A stretch of DNA of 21,257 nucleotides from Sulfurovum sp. (GCA_027029065.1 JALVGO010000252.1:29895-51151), one strand, 5' to 3'. Numbered from the stretch's first letter, positions 1-7,178 are shown. Notes: generated by a model from the letters alone, not told the origin. A program made the numbers and translations.

Positions 1-170
1 ATACGCTGTTTCCCTGCCACATCGATCAGTTCAACCATATCGGCTACCACCGCTTTGTTGGTAACAATACCGCTTTGTGGTGCGTTCTCTTCTGCATAGA
101 GTGCATTCCCTCCTGCCATCACTGCCACTGTAATGCCCATGGCGGCACACCGTCTTGCTGCTTTTACCAT
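1..170 (-). CDS. Exported PilJ-type (PF13675-like) sensory protein, N-terminal fragment
   Basis: The first 56 residues of a minus-strand gene are visible; the rest lies beyond the left edge. ATG at 170-168 follows AGGAG six bases upstream. Residues 1-26 form a signal peptide (RR, a hydrophobic stretch, then ALYA before EEN), so the protein should be periplasmic. Residues 48-56, LIDVAGKQR with a probable M next, match the start of the PilJ/NarX-type sensory domain, whose hallmark is INxAGxQRMLSQR. Such domains occur in nitrate/nitrite sensors and in stand-alone periplasmic proteins. Two response regulators lie upstream, which fits a signalling role. The family call rests on one short motif, so it is moderate; ligand and full architecture cannot be seen. 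Confidence 0.55.
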   Translation of the reverse strand, partial: MVKAARRCAAMGITVAVMAGGNALYAEENAPQSGIVTNKAVVADMVELIDVAGKQR

Positions 171-210
171 TTCTACTCCTTCTTTATCTTAAGATAGTCT
201 ACATTGACTT

Positions 211-243
211 CCTCGCAAAAACAATAAGACTTTTCTTAATTTT
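211..243 (-). promoter_or_regulatory. Shared promoter/operator box, copy 1 (upstream of PilJ-type gene)
   Basis: Read on the minus strand, this stretch holds AGAAAAGTCTTATTGT about 55 bases upstream of the PilJ-type gene. A close copy, AGAAAAGTCCTATAGT, lies at a similar distance (about 60 bases) from the response regulator start at 685. Over 28 aligned bases 22 are identical by hand count. TATTGT/TATAGT could be the -10 box and AGAAAAGTC an upstream activator or operator site. The factor is unknown; one of the neighbouring response regulators is the obvious guess. Confidence 0.4.
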
Positions 244-304
244 CTATTTTAGACTACAGAGAATCAAGCCATAGACGTATCTCTATTGATACCTTTCATA
301 ACAT

Positions 305-685
305 CTACGACACGATATCCAAAAGCTTTTCAAACTTCTGTTTGTAGGTAGTTGGCATAATCGGTTTTCTAAGCAGCAGATCAAACAGATCGGATTCTTC
401 TTCATATACATCCGGATAGAGTGTCAATGCCGCAATTTTTGTCGCCTCGCTTTTGTGTGCCGCCTCTTTGGCAATATCCACACCGCTTCCGTCAGGAAGA
501 CTGATGTCCACAATCACAATGTCATAGGGCGGATTGTCTGCTATCTTCTGCTTCGCCTCTGCAACACTCATTGCACTCTCTACTTCAATGGCAATATTGT
601 ACTCTTCCACCATCAGTCCGATTACCTTCTCTTCAAACTCAAGGTTGTATTTGAAATCATCTACAATCAATACCCGCTTTGCCAT
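305..685 (-). CDS. Single-domain response regulator (CheY-like receiver)
   Basis: A 126-residue stand-alone receiver domain. The start at 685 was chosen because AGGAGG lies six bases upstream; an upstream in-frame ATG at 727 would add a lysine-rich leader that does not belong to the family. Visible receiver residues are the acidic pair D9/D10 (VLIVDD), phospho-acceptor D60 (IVIVDISLPDGSG), T88 (AALT) and K107 before proline (LLLRKP). There is no output domain, so it probably acts by protein contact or as a phosphorelay intermediate. It lies downstream of the NarL-type regulator on the same strand, 144 bases away, with its own likely promoter. No histidine kinase is visible in the window, so its partner is unknown. 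Confidence 0.9.
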   Translation of the reverse strand: MAKRVLIVDDFKYNLEFEEKVIGLMVEEYNIAIEVESAMSVAEAKQKIADNPPYDIVIVDISLPDGSGVDIAKEAAHKSEATKIAALTLYPDVYEEESDLFDLLLRKPIMPTTYKQKFEKLLDIVS

Positions 686-730
686 ACTCCCTCCTTTCTC
701 TTTTTTATGGGTTTTATGATAAAACAATCC

Positions 731-763
731 TTATACAAATACTATAGGACTTTTCTGATTTTA
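731..763 (-). promoter_or_regulatory. Shared promoter/operator box, copy 2 (upstream of response regulator)
   Basis: Second copy of the AGAAAAGTC(C/T)TAT(A/T)GT element, read on the minus strand, about 60 bases before the start at 685. TATAGT is a plausible -10 box. See the copy at 211-243 for the alignment. Confidence 0.4.
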
Positions 764-829
764 TAAGATTGTGACTATTTTTCAGTCTGGAGGGAAAAAA
801 AGTAAAATGCAATCAAGCAGTAACCGGCT

Positions 830-1477
830 TCAACTTTTGTGCTGCAGTACAAAGTGTATCAGTTGTGCTGTATTGGAGAGGGAAAGTTTCTCAAGAATAT
901 GTGCATGGTGTGCTGAGACTGTTTTGGAAGAGATATTCAGTTTCTCTGCAATCTCTTTGAAACTCAAACCTGAAACAATATAGTGACATATCTCAAACTC
1001 TCTTTTTGAGAGTACGTTCAGTGACGGCTTTTCCCGTTTTTCTACAGCAGTACCATAGCTTAGACACTGTGCATACTGCGGATCGATATAGATATCACCT
1101 TTCATGATCGTTTCGATCGCGTCTTTGAAAGATTCAAGCACATGCCGCTTATGCAGATAGCCAGAGGCTCCTTCCCGTATACATTCTATAGCATACGGGT
1201 CTTCCGGGTACATGCTGCAGACAAGTATTTTCATTGCCGGAAATGCTTTGGATATCTTTCGGATACTGCTGAAAGTATTGACATCTCCAAGATGAAGATC
1301 AAGAACGAGAAAATTGTATCTTCTCTCCTTGAGAAAATGCATCATGCCACTGTAATCTACTGCTATGTCTATCACGTTGCTTTCACATGATTGACACTTT
1401 TCAAGCAGTGCCTTGATGCCTGCACCGACAATATCATGGTCATCAACAATCAATACAGCATGACAATCCTGTTCCAT
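830..1477 (-). CDS. NarL/FixJ-type response regulator (receiver + LuxR HTH)
   Basis: A 215-residue two-domain transcription factor of usual length for the family. The receiver covers about 1-125 with D12/D13 (VLIVDDHD), phospho-acceptor D60 (NFLVLDLHLGD), S88 and K110 (GYLHKRH). The LuxR-type DNA-binding domain covers about 153-212 (LSKREFEICHYIVSG, then FKEIAEKLNISSKTVSAH), the classic recognition-helix signature. It should bind DNA as a dimer after phosphorylation by a histidine kinase that is not in the window. It sits upstream of the single-domain receiver and the PilJ-type sensory protein on the same strand, which suggests one signalling group. Targets are unknown; the nearby cytochrome gene at 1698 is divergent and could be one. 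Confidence 0.93.
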   Translation of the reverse strand: MEQDCHAVLIVDDHDIVGAGIKALLEKCQSCESNVIDIAVDYSGMMHFLKERRYNFLVLDLHLGDVNTFSSIRKISKAFPAMKILVCSMYPEDPYAIECIREGASGYLHKRHVLESFKDAIETIMKGDIYIDPQYAQCLSYGTAVEKREKPSLNVLSKREFEICHYIVSGLSFKEIAEKLNISSKTVSAHHAHILEKLSLSNTAQLIHFVLQHKS

Positions 1478-1697
1478 TCCTTAGGCTCCCCCACATAGCT
1501 AGAATATACTATCACTAAAATATATGTAAAATATAACATTTTAAGCTACGGTATTTTTTGATACACTTTTACTGCAAATAAAACAGTATATAAACAGATA
1601 AGTGTCTAAATACTATCCATGATCAAGAATTCAATTTCATAGTGTACAATATTCTATTGCTAAAGTATTTAGGGATTAATCCAATGAAGGTACTATC

Positions 1698-2051
1698 ATG
1701 TGTTTCAAAAAAAGTGTTCTTATATTGCTCTTGGGTGTTGCATTTGCCAATGAATCGATGCAGCAGCTCTATATGAAGAACGGATGCAGTTCATGTCACG
1801 GTATCTATGCGGAAGGTATTGGGGTCACACCAAGACTTCAGGGCAGAAAGAAAGAGGTACTTGTCAGACGGCTTAAAGACCTCAAAGCGGGAAAAACACG
1901 CAGTGCATTCGGTACAGTCATGATTTCATTTGCACAATCGCTGACAGACGAAGAGGTAGAAAAAATGGCGGAGTACCTTTCGACTCTGAGAAAAACAGAG
2001 CCGGAAGAACGTTATGAACTTGCACCCGATGAGGATGACGGATCATCCTGA
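1698..2051 (+). CDS. Small periplasmic monohaem cytochrome c (class I)
   Basis: A 117-residue exported protein. Residues 1-18 are a signal peptide (KK then a leucine-rich core, cleaved near FA-NES). The haem site is C30-S-S-C33-H34, and M75 (GTVMISFAQ) is the likely sixth ligand, followed by the SLTDEEVEKMAEYLS helix typical of cytochrome c553-like proteins. The C-terminus is acidic (DEDDGSS). AAGG lies nine bases before the ATG. It probably shuttles electrons between periplasmic redox partners. It is divergent from the NarL-type gene across 220 bases of AT-rich DNA, and convergent with the DUF2231 gene. An exact redox partner cannot be named. Confidence 0.9.
   Translation: MCFKKSVLILLLGVAFANESMQQLYMKNGCSSCHGIYAEGIGVTPRLQGRKKEVLVRRLKDLKAGKTRSAFGTVMISFAQSLTDEEVEKMAEYLSTLRKTEPEERYELAPDEDDGSS
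2032..2049. terminator. Small hairpin at convergent gene ends
   Basis: AGGATGA, a four-base loop CGGA, then TCATCCT: a perfect 7-bp stem spanning the last codons of the cytochrome gene. There is no T-run after it on either strand, so it is a weak terminator candidate; it may simply stabilise the 3' end. Confidence 0.25.
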
Positions 2052-2064
2052 CCGGAAAACTACT

Positions 2065-2868
2065 TTAGTGGGTTTCTACAGGGACAGGCTGTGGAGCGGG
2101 AGGGGTTACCTTCTCGATCTGCGGAGCAGGAGCTTCCTGTGTCAACTCTGCCGCTTTCTCTTTTGCTGCATCAACTGCTTCAGATGCGCTCTCTTTGACA
2201 CTATCTATCACTTCGGCACCCTTTTTCACAGCTTCATCCACCGCTTCTACAGCAGCGGCTTTTGCCGCTTCGACCTTTTGGGTTGCCTCTTGTGTAGCTG
2301 ACTCCATCTTCTCTTTGAGCTCACTAAGTGCTTCATTGGCTTCATCAAGCTCCTCTTTTGCATCAAACAGATCACTGTCGAGATCTGCTACGCGCTCAAC
2401 ATTCGCACCGTATTTATAGACAAGTTCTCCGCCATCATGTCCCTGTTTGAGAATACCCGCAACAAAAACAACAAGTATCAGCAGGTAGAGGGCTTTCATA
2501 ATCCCTCTTTTGACAACAGCTGAAAGCATTTTGAAAAGTACCACAACAGCAGATGCCAGCATCAGGTAGGTTCCAAGAAGCTTGTGCTCTTTGAGCTCTT
2601 CCTGCCCTGCCTGTGTCAATGCATCAAATGCCTCTTTCCCGTCAACCGTACCGGTAAGGTAGGCTGCAACTGCTGCGACCATACCAATGATGAGCAGTAC
2701 AAAGGAGATCGTACCGATCGCACGTTTTTTGGCGACAAGGTTGATCAGTTCAATGATCAGTACAAGAATCGGTATAGCGATCACAAAGTGATCGACAGGC
2801 GGGTGTGCCAAAACAGGGATATCGAAAGGCAGTTGTATCTGCGGGAGTTTCAAAGCTGGTAGTTCCAT
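2065..2868 (-). CDS. DUF2231-type membrane protein with long charged helical tail
   Basis: A 267-residue protein. Residues 1-155 match the DUF2231 pattern: an AHPPVDHFVIAIP entry motif with H22 and H27, four membrane segments at about 27-45, 51-71, 97-118 and 122-140, and the closing HDGGELVYKYG motif (H144). Residues 160-245 form one long Ala/Glu/Lys-rich helix, probably coiled coil, and the end is proline-rich (APAPQ to PVPVETH). The paired histidines in DUF2231 proteins suggest metal or haem binding, but no function is established here. AAGGA lies upstream of the ATG at 2868. It follows hemJ by 62 bases and may have its own promoter (TATAAT at 2906-2901 on the minus strand). Confidence 0.8.
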   Translation of the reverse strand: MELPALKLPQIQLPFDIPVLAHPPVDHFVIAIPILVLIIELINLVAKKRAIGTISFVLLIIGMVAAVAAYLTGTVDGKEAFDALTQAGQEELKEHKLLGTYLMLASAVVVLFKMLSAVVKRGIMKALYLLILVVFVAGILKQGHDGGELVYKYGANVERVADLDSDLFDAKEELDEANEALSELKEKMESATQEATQKVEAAKAAAVEAVDEAVKKGAEVIDSVKESASEAVDAAKEKAAELTQEAPAPQIEKVTPPAPQPVPVETH

Positions 2869-2900
2869 GGGTTTGTCCTTTATATGGTTTGAAGTGAACG

Positions 2901-2906
2901 ATTATA
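2901..2906 (-). promoter_or_regulatory. Candidate -10 box for the DUF2231 gene
   Basis: TATAAT on the minus strand, 33-38 bases upstream of the ATG at 2868. A TTGACA is present at 2934-2929 but the spacer is 22 bases, too long for a normal sigma-70 pair, so only the -10 is supported. Confidence 0.35.
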
Positions 2907-2930
2907 ACACAAAATAATTTAGAACTATTG

Positions 2931-3365
2931 TCAAAACGGTTTTACAACCACCATAATGACAATACCGATCATCAGCAGTGTCGGTACTTCATTATACACT
3001 CTCAGCCACTTTCCTGTCTTATAGTGATCATCTTCAAGCATACGTTTGCGTATCTTCTCCAAAGAGAAATGGTACGCAATCAGCAGTACAACAAAGAAGA
3101 GTTTTGCATGCATCCATCCGCCGCTTGAGAAGATACCGCTGTTAAGGTAAAGCATCGTACCACCCGAGATGATCGTCGCCCACATGGCAGGTACACCAAT
3201 GTATTTCATCAGTTTGTACTCCTGTATCTTGACAACCTCTGTAAAGGCTTTTGTATCGGCATGTTCTCTGTGGTAGATAAAAAGTCTTGGCAGATAAAAC
3301 AACATTGCCATCCAACTGATAAAACTCATAACGTGAAATGCCAGTATCCATGTATAGTACGCCAT
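2931..3365 (-). CDS. hemJ: Protoporphyrinogen IX oxidase HemJ
   Basis: A 144-residue membrane protein of the HemJ family (formerly UPF0093), of usual length. It carries the family's N-terminal signature with H11 (AFHVMSFISWMAMLFYLPRL) and the C-terminal NEVPTLLMIGIVIMVVVKPF. Four membrane helices are visible at about 4-28, 52-74, 83-103 and 123-142. HemJ oxidises protoporphyrinogen IX to protoporphyrin IX in haem synthesis, using the respiratory chain. A haem supply fits a window with four haem c proteins. It begins three bases after the stop of the upstream nuclease-fold gene with GGAG just before the ATG, so the two are probably co-transcribed. Confidence 0.93.
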   Translation of the reverse strand: MAYYTWILAFHVMSFISWMAMLFYLPRLFIYHREHADTKAFTEVVKIQEYKLMKYIGVPAMWATIISGGTMLYLNSGIFSSGGWMHAKLFFVVLLIAYHFSLEKIRKRMLEDDHYKTGKWLRVYNEVPTLLMIGIVIMVVVKPF

Positions 3366-3368
3366 TGC

Positions 3369-4907
3369 TTACTCCAATACGGTAAAATCTTTCCGGCTGT
3401 AGACAACCAGTTGCAGTCTCTTATAATACCCAATATGCGCATAGGCTATCTTGAGTTTGCTGCCGTTTGGTGGTGTAAGGGAGCGATTTTTGAAATAGAA
3501 CGGTATTTTTTCTCCCTGAGTATAAAAGTATCCTCGTTTGTATATGCCCGTGATGTCACGTACCACCTCATTTTGACGCATATTTTTGAGTGAACCGTAG
3601 TATGGAGAAAGCTGCACCTTTCCCTCCTCTTTCAGCCTCACCATGGCAGTGATCTCCTTAAGCCCTTTATAGGTGTGGATCTCCTGTACTCTAAGGGTGT
3701 AGACACTGCCCTCCACCAGCCCTCTTGCTGCACCGAACACAAAAATACCTCTACCCTTTGGGCGCTGTTTCAACACCGCATAGCGTCCGCGTTTAAGCAC
3801 AACAACCGCATGTTTCAGATCGACCGGAGCATTAAGCTTCTTTGTTTGGTAGAGCATCTCGATGGTACCGGTAATCGGCTTAGGCGGCATATACTTCACA
3901 TCATGAACAAAAGGTTTTGTATCAAACAGCGCATAGATAGGCAGATGGTCAGAGTAGCCTCTGCCTGTGTGCTTAGTACCTTTGATCTGCCATCTGTTGA
4001 TGTAACCCTTTTTTGTAAAGAGATAATCCGCTTTAAAGACACCAAACGAGCCGTTGACATAGTCGATACCCCTGCCATCAAACATCGATGCGGGCAAGAG
4101 GATATGATCAAGGGTGCTTTTGTGTCCGTAAAACCTGTGGCTCCACCGTTTGGAAAACGGCAGTTGTGTCCATAGATCAACATGTGACCGTTGCAGAGGA
4201 CGAATGCTCTCAGACGTAAGAAGTTCACCGTTTTCAACCGTTTTTAGCAGATGGTTAAGTCCGATTTTACTACCGGTATCGTTCAACCGTTTTGGCAGTG
4301 TTAGGTAGGCATCGTAATCGGTGTTTAGATCTCCCAGTACAATATATGCTTTGTCTGACGGCAAAGTATCGATACGCTTTTTTAGTGTTCTGGCATAAGC
4401 GATACGTTTACTCTCATACCCTTTTCGGCTTTTGGACTTCCAGTGGTTGACAAAAATCTTCAAATCCTGCCCATACACACGCACATCCGCTTCAAGAATG
4501 TTCCGTACCCTCGGGCTGTAGCTTACCTGTATCTCACGTACACTGCGTATGGGAAAGCGTGACAGAAGTGCCGCCTGTATGGGGGCACCCTGTTTGTGGG
4601 TGATCACCCCGTAGCGGTACCCGCACCCGACACGTTTGAGGCGTGCACGCAACTGTTCAAATACATCTGCATTTTCTATCTCCTGTAATCCAACAATATC
4701 GGCATCAAGATCACACAGCACCTCAGCGGTATGGTTAAGCTTTCTCTCTGCCATACGCCGGTTCCAGTTGTGTCTTCCGGGTATGAACTCCTCATATTCT
4801 GTGCCGTTGTAGACGGCATCAAAGAGATTTTCGACATTGTAACTTGCTACTTTGAACGGCGCGGCAAACAGCACAAACGGTATGAGAAAAAAAGCGAAAC
4901 GTTTCAT
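3369..4907 (-). CDS. Secreted endonuclease/exonuclease/phosphatase-fold protein
   Basis: A 512-residue protein with a signal peptide (1-16, cleaved near FAA-PF). Residues 17-330 are an EEP (DNase I-like) domain with its catalytic landmarks: N24/E26 (YNVENLFD), E76 (GLQEIEN), H155 (NHWKSK), D193/N195 (GDLNTD), D267-H268 (LDHIL) and S319-D320-H321. The set is complete, so it should be an active metal-dependent phosphodiesterase, most likely an extracellular or periplasmic nuclease. Residues about 340-512 are a beta-rich C-terminal region that I do not recognise, perhaps a binding module. No clear ribosome-binding site precedes the ATG. It lies just upstream of hemJ (three-base gap). The true substrate, DNA or another phosphoester, cannot be settled from sequence. 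Confidence 0.87.
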   Translation of the reverse strand: MKRFAFFLIPFVLFAAPFKVASYNVENLFDAVYNGTEYEEFIPGRHNWNRRMAERKLNHTAEVLCDLDADIVGLQEIENADVFEQLRARLKRVGCGYRYGVITHKQGAPIQAALLSRFPIRSVREIQVSYSPRVRNILEADVRVYGQDLKIFVNHWKSKSRKGYESKRIAYARTLKKRIDTLPSDKAYIVLGDLNTDYDAYLTLPKRLNDTGSKIGLNHLLKTVENGELLTSESIRPLQRSHVDLWTQLPFSKRWSHRFYGHKSTLDHILLPASMFDGRGIDYVNGSFGVFKADYLFTKKGYINRWQIKGTKHTGRGYSDHLPIYALFDTKPFVHDVKYMPPKPITGTIEMLYQTKKLNAPVDLKHAVVVLKRGRYAVLKQRPKGRGIFVFGAARGLVEGSVYTLRVQEIHTYKGLKEITAMVRLKEEGKVQLSPYYGSLKNMRQNEVVRDITGIYKRGYFYTQGEKIPFYFKNRSLTPPNGSKLKIAYAHIGYYKRLQLVVYSRKDFTVLE

Positions 4908-4939
4908 ATGGGAAGTGTACCCAAAAAGGGGAGAAGATT

Positions 4940-4970
4940 GAAATTATCTGTCAATTTGACAGACAATTTC
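4940..4970 (-). terminator. Strong 14-bp hairpin between yidB-like and nuclease-fold genes
   Basis: Two 14-base arms (GAAATT, one base, TCTGTCA) around a three-base loop. On the minus strand the single non-matching position is a G-U wobble, while on the plus strand it is an A-C mismatch, so it is best formed in the minus-strand transcript, the direction of both flanking genes. It lies 11 bases after the YidB-like stop codon. There is no clean T-run after it, so it may be a terminator, an mRNA-stabilising stem, or a DNA operator (TCTGTCA-ATT-TGACAGA is a perfect palindrome). Confidence 0.5.
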
Positions 4971-4981
4971 ATATAGCAGCA

Positions 4982-5428
4982 TTACCCGAACATCTTGCCA
5001 AGCATACCCATAGCGCCTTGTGCACCGCCAATCTGATCGAGCATCTGCTCGACAATGCTGTCTTCACCGGAAGTTGCCTGATCTACTACCTGCGGCAGGG
5101 CATCGGCAAGTGCCTGAAGCGCACTGCCCTCTTCAAGACCAAGCTGGGAAGCAAACTGAGAAATCTTCTCAGAACCAAGCAGCGCACCCACCTGCTCAGG
5201 ATCGATCGCTTTGTTCTCTCCGTTGCCAAGCCACGAACCGACAATCTCACCCAGTCCATTCTCGGAAAGTCCGGAGATAAGAGTAGAGAAATCAAGCCCA
5301 CCCTCCTCGTTCTGTATCAAAGATCCGATCGCATTGGCAATATCACCAAGATCGAGTCCGGTTGTCGCATCGTCACTGTTGTTCTGTATGAGCTGGGCAC
5401 CCATTTGGAAAAGTTCATTCAAATCCAT
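4982..5428 (-). CDS. YidB-like (DUF937-type) protein
   Basis: A 148-residue soluble acidic protein with no signal peptide. Residues 55-115 match the YidB pattern: GLGEIVGSWLGNGENKAI, then DPEQVGALLG, a SQFASQLGL helix and LADALPQVVDQ. The N-terminal part is Gly/Asp-rich and the end is GAMGMLGKMFG. The cellular role of YidB proteins is not established. AAGGAG precedes the ATG. It lies 44 bases after the cytochrome c-thioredoxin gene on the same strand, probably in the same transcript, and is followed by the strong hairpin at 4940-4970. Confidence 0.82.
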   Translation of the reverse strand: MDLNELFQMGAQLIQNNSDDATTGLDLGDIANAIGSLIQNEEGGLDFSTLISGLSENGLGEIVGSWLGNGENKAIDPEQVGALLGSEKISQFASQLGLEEGSALQALADALPQVVDQATSGEDSIVEQMLDQIGGAQGAMGMLGKMFG

Positions 5429-5472
5429 TTTTGCTCCTTTTTTAAAGTATATCTTCCCATTATGACAAAGAA

Positions 5473-6243
5473 TTATCTGTAAATTCTCTCTTTTATCGAT
5501 GTAAGCAGCGAGAGAAACTCCTCTTTATTCCCTTTTCCTTCCACCATGTCCACAATACGTTTTCCGTCCGGTGCAATAAAATAGAATGAGGGTGTACCCA
5601 GCCGTTTCATGCCAAGCGGCAGTTTCTCGGTAAGCAGGTTTTTCTTCACCAGTACAAAATCTCTGTTGAGTGCCGCTTTGACCTCCGGCTCGACCATCAC
5701 ATTTCTGTCCATCCAGATACACCCCCGGCAGTAGGGAAGATAGCCCTCAATAATAATGATCTTGCGCTCTTTTCTGGCAATGGCAAGCGCCTCTTCGTAG
5801 GTATGACGTTTGACCCCATGGGTCACCATCATCTTCTCGGCATGTTCATAAAGATACTCTGCCAGTGCTTCCACCTCCTCTTCACTCACCTCTACCGGAG
5901 GCATCTTGCCATACACTGCCCGTACATTTGCAGGCAGAACTGTTTGAAACGCTTCGGGATTTTTGAGAAACTGTGTCAGCCAATCCTCGATCTCGAACTT
6001 CTGCCCTTCCGGATCAAGCGTACGGTCTCCAACCTGGTCTTTGATACGAAAAGAGAGTTCCGTCACTGTCGGTGCGGTCAGATTCAGATCTTTGTTATTG
6101 TGCTGGTAATTAACCACTAGTTTGCTTTGCGGAATGTAGTCATGGCTGTGGCACACGGCACATTTTTGGGCAAATACCGTTTCTCCCGAGAGTGCGAAAA
6201 GTACCGTTTGCAAGAGTGTCAATATTACGATAGACCGTTTCAT
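5473..6243 (-). CDS. Cytochrome c - thioredoxin-fold fusion protein, exported
   Basis: A 256-residue periplasmic protein with two redox domains. Residues 1-25 are a signal peptide. Residues 26-137 are a class I cytochrome c domain with C28-A-V-C31-H32 and probable axial M114 (YGKMPPVEVSEEEVEALAEYL). Residues 140-256 are a thioredoxin-like domain of the SoxW/DUF255 style: EEALAIARKERKIIIIEGYLPYC, then C172-R-G-C175, and a cis-proline at P218 (GTPSFYFI). The fusion suggests electron exchange between a haem and a dithiol on the periplasmic side, or delivery of reductant for haem ligation or sulfur chemistry. It starts eight bases after the CvfB-like gene, so the two are probably co-transcribed. 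Family membership of each half is clear; the joint role is inference. Confidence 0.85.
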   Translation of the reverse strand: MKRSIVILTLLQTVLFALSGETVFAQKCAVCHSHDYIPQSKLVVNYQHNNKDLNLTAPTVTELSFRIKDQVGDRTLDPEGQKFEIEDWLTQFLKNPEAFQTVLPANVRAVYGKMPPVEVSEEEVEALAEYLYEHAEKMMVTHGVKRHTYEEALAIARKERKIIIIEGYLPYCRGCIWMDRNVMVEPEVKAALNRDFVLVKKNLLTEKLPLGMKRLGTPSFYFIAPDGKRIVDMVEGKGNKEEFLSLLTSIKERIYR

Positions 6244-6251
6244 GTATGCTC

Positions 6252-7115
6252 CTAAGGAAGTGTTATCGCATCATCAAGCAGGACAATGCGCCCGGAATCG
6301 ATCAGCGAAGTCAGGGTTCGCTTGAAATTTTTTTTGCTCAGTCCAAATGTTTTTGCGATCGCCTCTGCATCGCTTTTGTAGGTAAATGGCAGTGTACCAC
6401 CCGCCTCTTTGAGAAGCTGAAGGACTGTACCCTCCGCAACAGAAAGCTTTGCCTCTCTGCCAATTGGCTGAAGCGACATATCAAGCTTGCCGTCCTTGCG
6501 TAGCGATTTGATGTAGCCGCGTTTTCTGTCACCTACCCGGATAGTTTCAAATATCTCATTGGCAAAGAGCATCCCCTCGTAGCGGTTGTCAACGATCACT
6601 TTGTAGCCAAGTGGCGTTTGTGCCAGTACAAGCATTTCGCAGACTTTATTCGGATGCAGCCCTTTGAGTGAACGTTCAAAATATTTGCCGATCTTCTGCG
6701 TACCGTAAAGCCTGCCTGTCTTCTCATCGAGGCAGACCCTCAGAACATACTTCTTTCCGATGTGAAAATGCTCTTTTTGCTGGGAAAGCGGCACAAAGAG
6801 GTCTTTGGGCAGTCCCCAGTTGACAAAGGCACCGTAGCTCTTGTAATCGACCACAGTAAAATAGCCGTACTCTCCCAGCTTTGCGTAAGGCATCTTCGTC
6901 GTTGCCACCGGACGGTCTTCACTGTCGGTATAGACAAAGACATCGAGTAGACTGCCCATAGGCATCTCATCTTCCATGATATAAATGTTGGGCAAAAGCA
7001 CCTCTTCACCGTCAGCGGCACTGAGATAGTAACCGTAGTCGGTATCGCGTTCTATTTTAAGGGTATTGATCTTGCCTATACTGATATGCTCGTTATGTTG
7101 TTTTGGATGGGTCAT
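6252..7115 (-). CDS. cvfB: CvfB/YitL-like S1 RNA-binding protein
   Basis: A 287-residue cytoplasmic protein with the CvfB layout: three S1/OB-like beta domains (about 9-65, 70-135 and 145-215) and a C-terminal winged-helix domain (about 222-285). Telling stretches are GYFTVVDYKSYGAFVNWGLPKDLFVP (split S1 motif), YKVIVDNRYEGMLFANEIFE, then DGKLDMSLQPIGR just before the winged helix (LPFTYKSDAEAIAKTFGLSKKNFKRTL). CvfB proteins bind RNA and in Firmicutes affect virulence-factor expression; the role in this lineage is not defined. It leads the minus-strand run and has a good -10 box upstream. No strong ribosome-binding site is seen. The symbol is given by family resemblance only. Confidence 0.82.
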   Translation of the reverse strand: MTHPKQHNEHISIGKINTLKIERDTDYGYYLSAADGEEVLLPNIYIMEDEMPMGSLLDVFVYTDSEDRPVATTKMPYAKLGEYGYFTVVDYKSYGAFVNWGLPKDLFVPLSQQKEHFHIGKKYVLRVCLDEKTGRLYGTQKIGKYFERSLKGLHPNKVCEMLVLAQTPLGYKVIVDNRYEGMLFANEIFETIRVGDRKRGYIKSLRKDGKLDMSLQPIGREAKLSVAEGTVLQLLKEAGGTLPFTYKSDAEAIAKTFGLSKKNFKRTLTSLIDSGRIVLLDDAITLP

Positions 7116-7136
7116 GTGGTTCCGTTTGTATGATTT

Positions 7137-7151
7137 CGTGATCTGCTCACG
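7137..7151 (-). promoter_or_regulatory. Small leader hairpin before the CvfB-like gene
   Basis: CGTGA, a five-base loop, TCACG: a 5-bp stem in the presumed untranslated leader of the CvfB-like gene, between its -10 box and start. Short enough to be chance. Confidence 0.2.
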
Positions 7152-7172
7152 TCAATTGGTCTTGTTTGGGGT

Positions 7173-7178
7173 ATTATA
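7173..7178 (-). promoter_or_regulatory. Candidate -10 box for the CvfB-like operon
   Basis: GATATAAT on the minus strand, about 60 bases upstream of the ATG at 7115, in the 127-base divergent gap shared with the msrAB fusion gene. No good -35 is seen, as is usual in Campylobacterota. Confidence 0.45.

Noticed and set aside
2901..2934. Full sigma-70 promoter (TTGACA with TATAAT) before the DUF2231 gene
   Set aside because: Both boxes exist but are 22 bases apart, outside the usable spacer range, so only the -10 is kept as a candidate.
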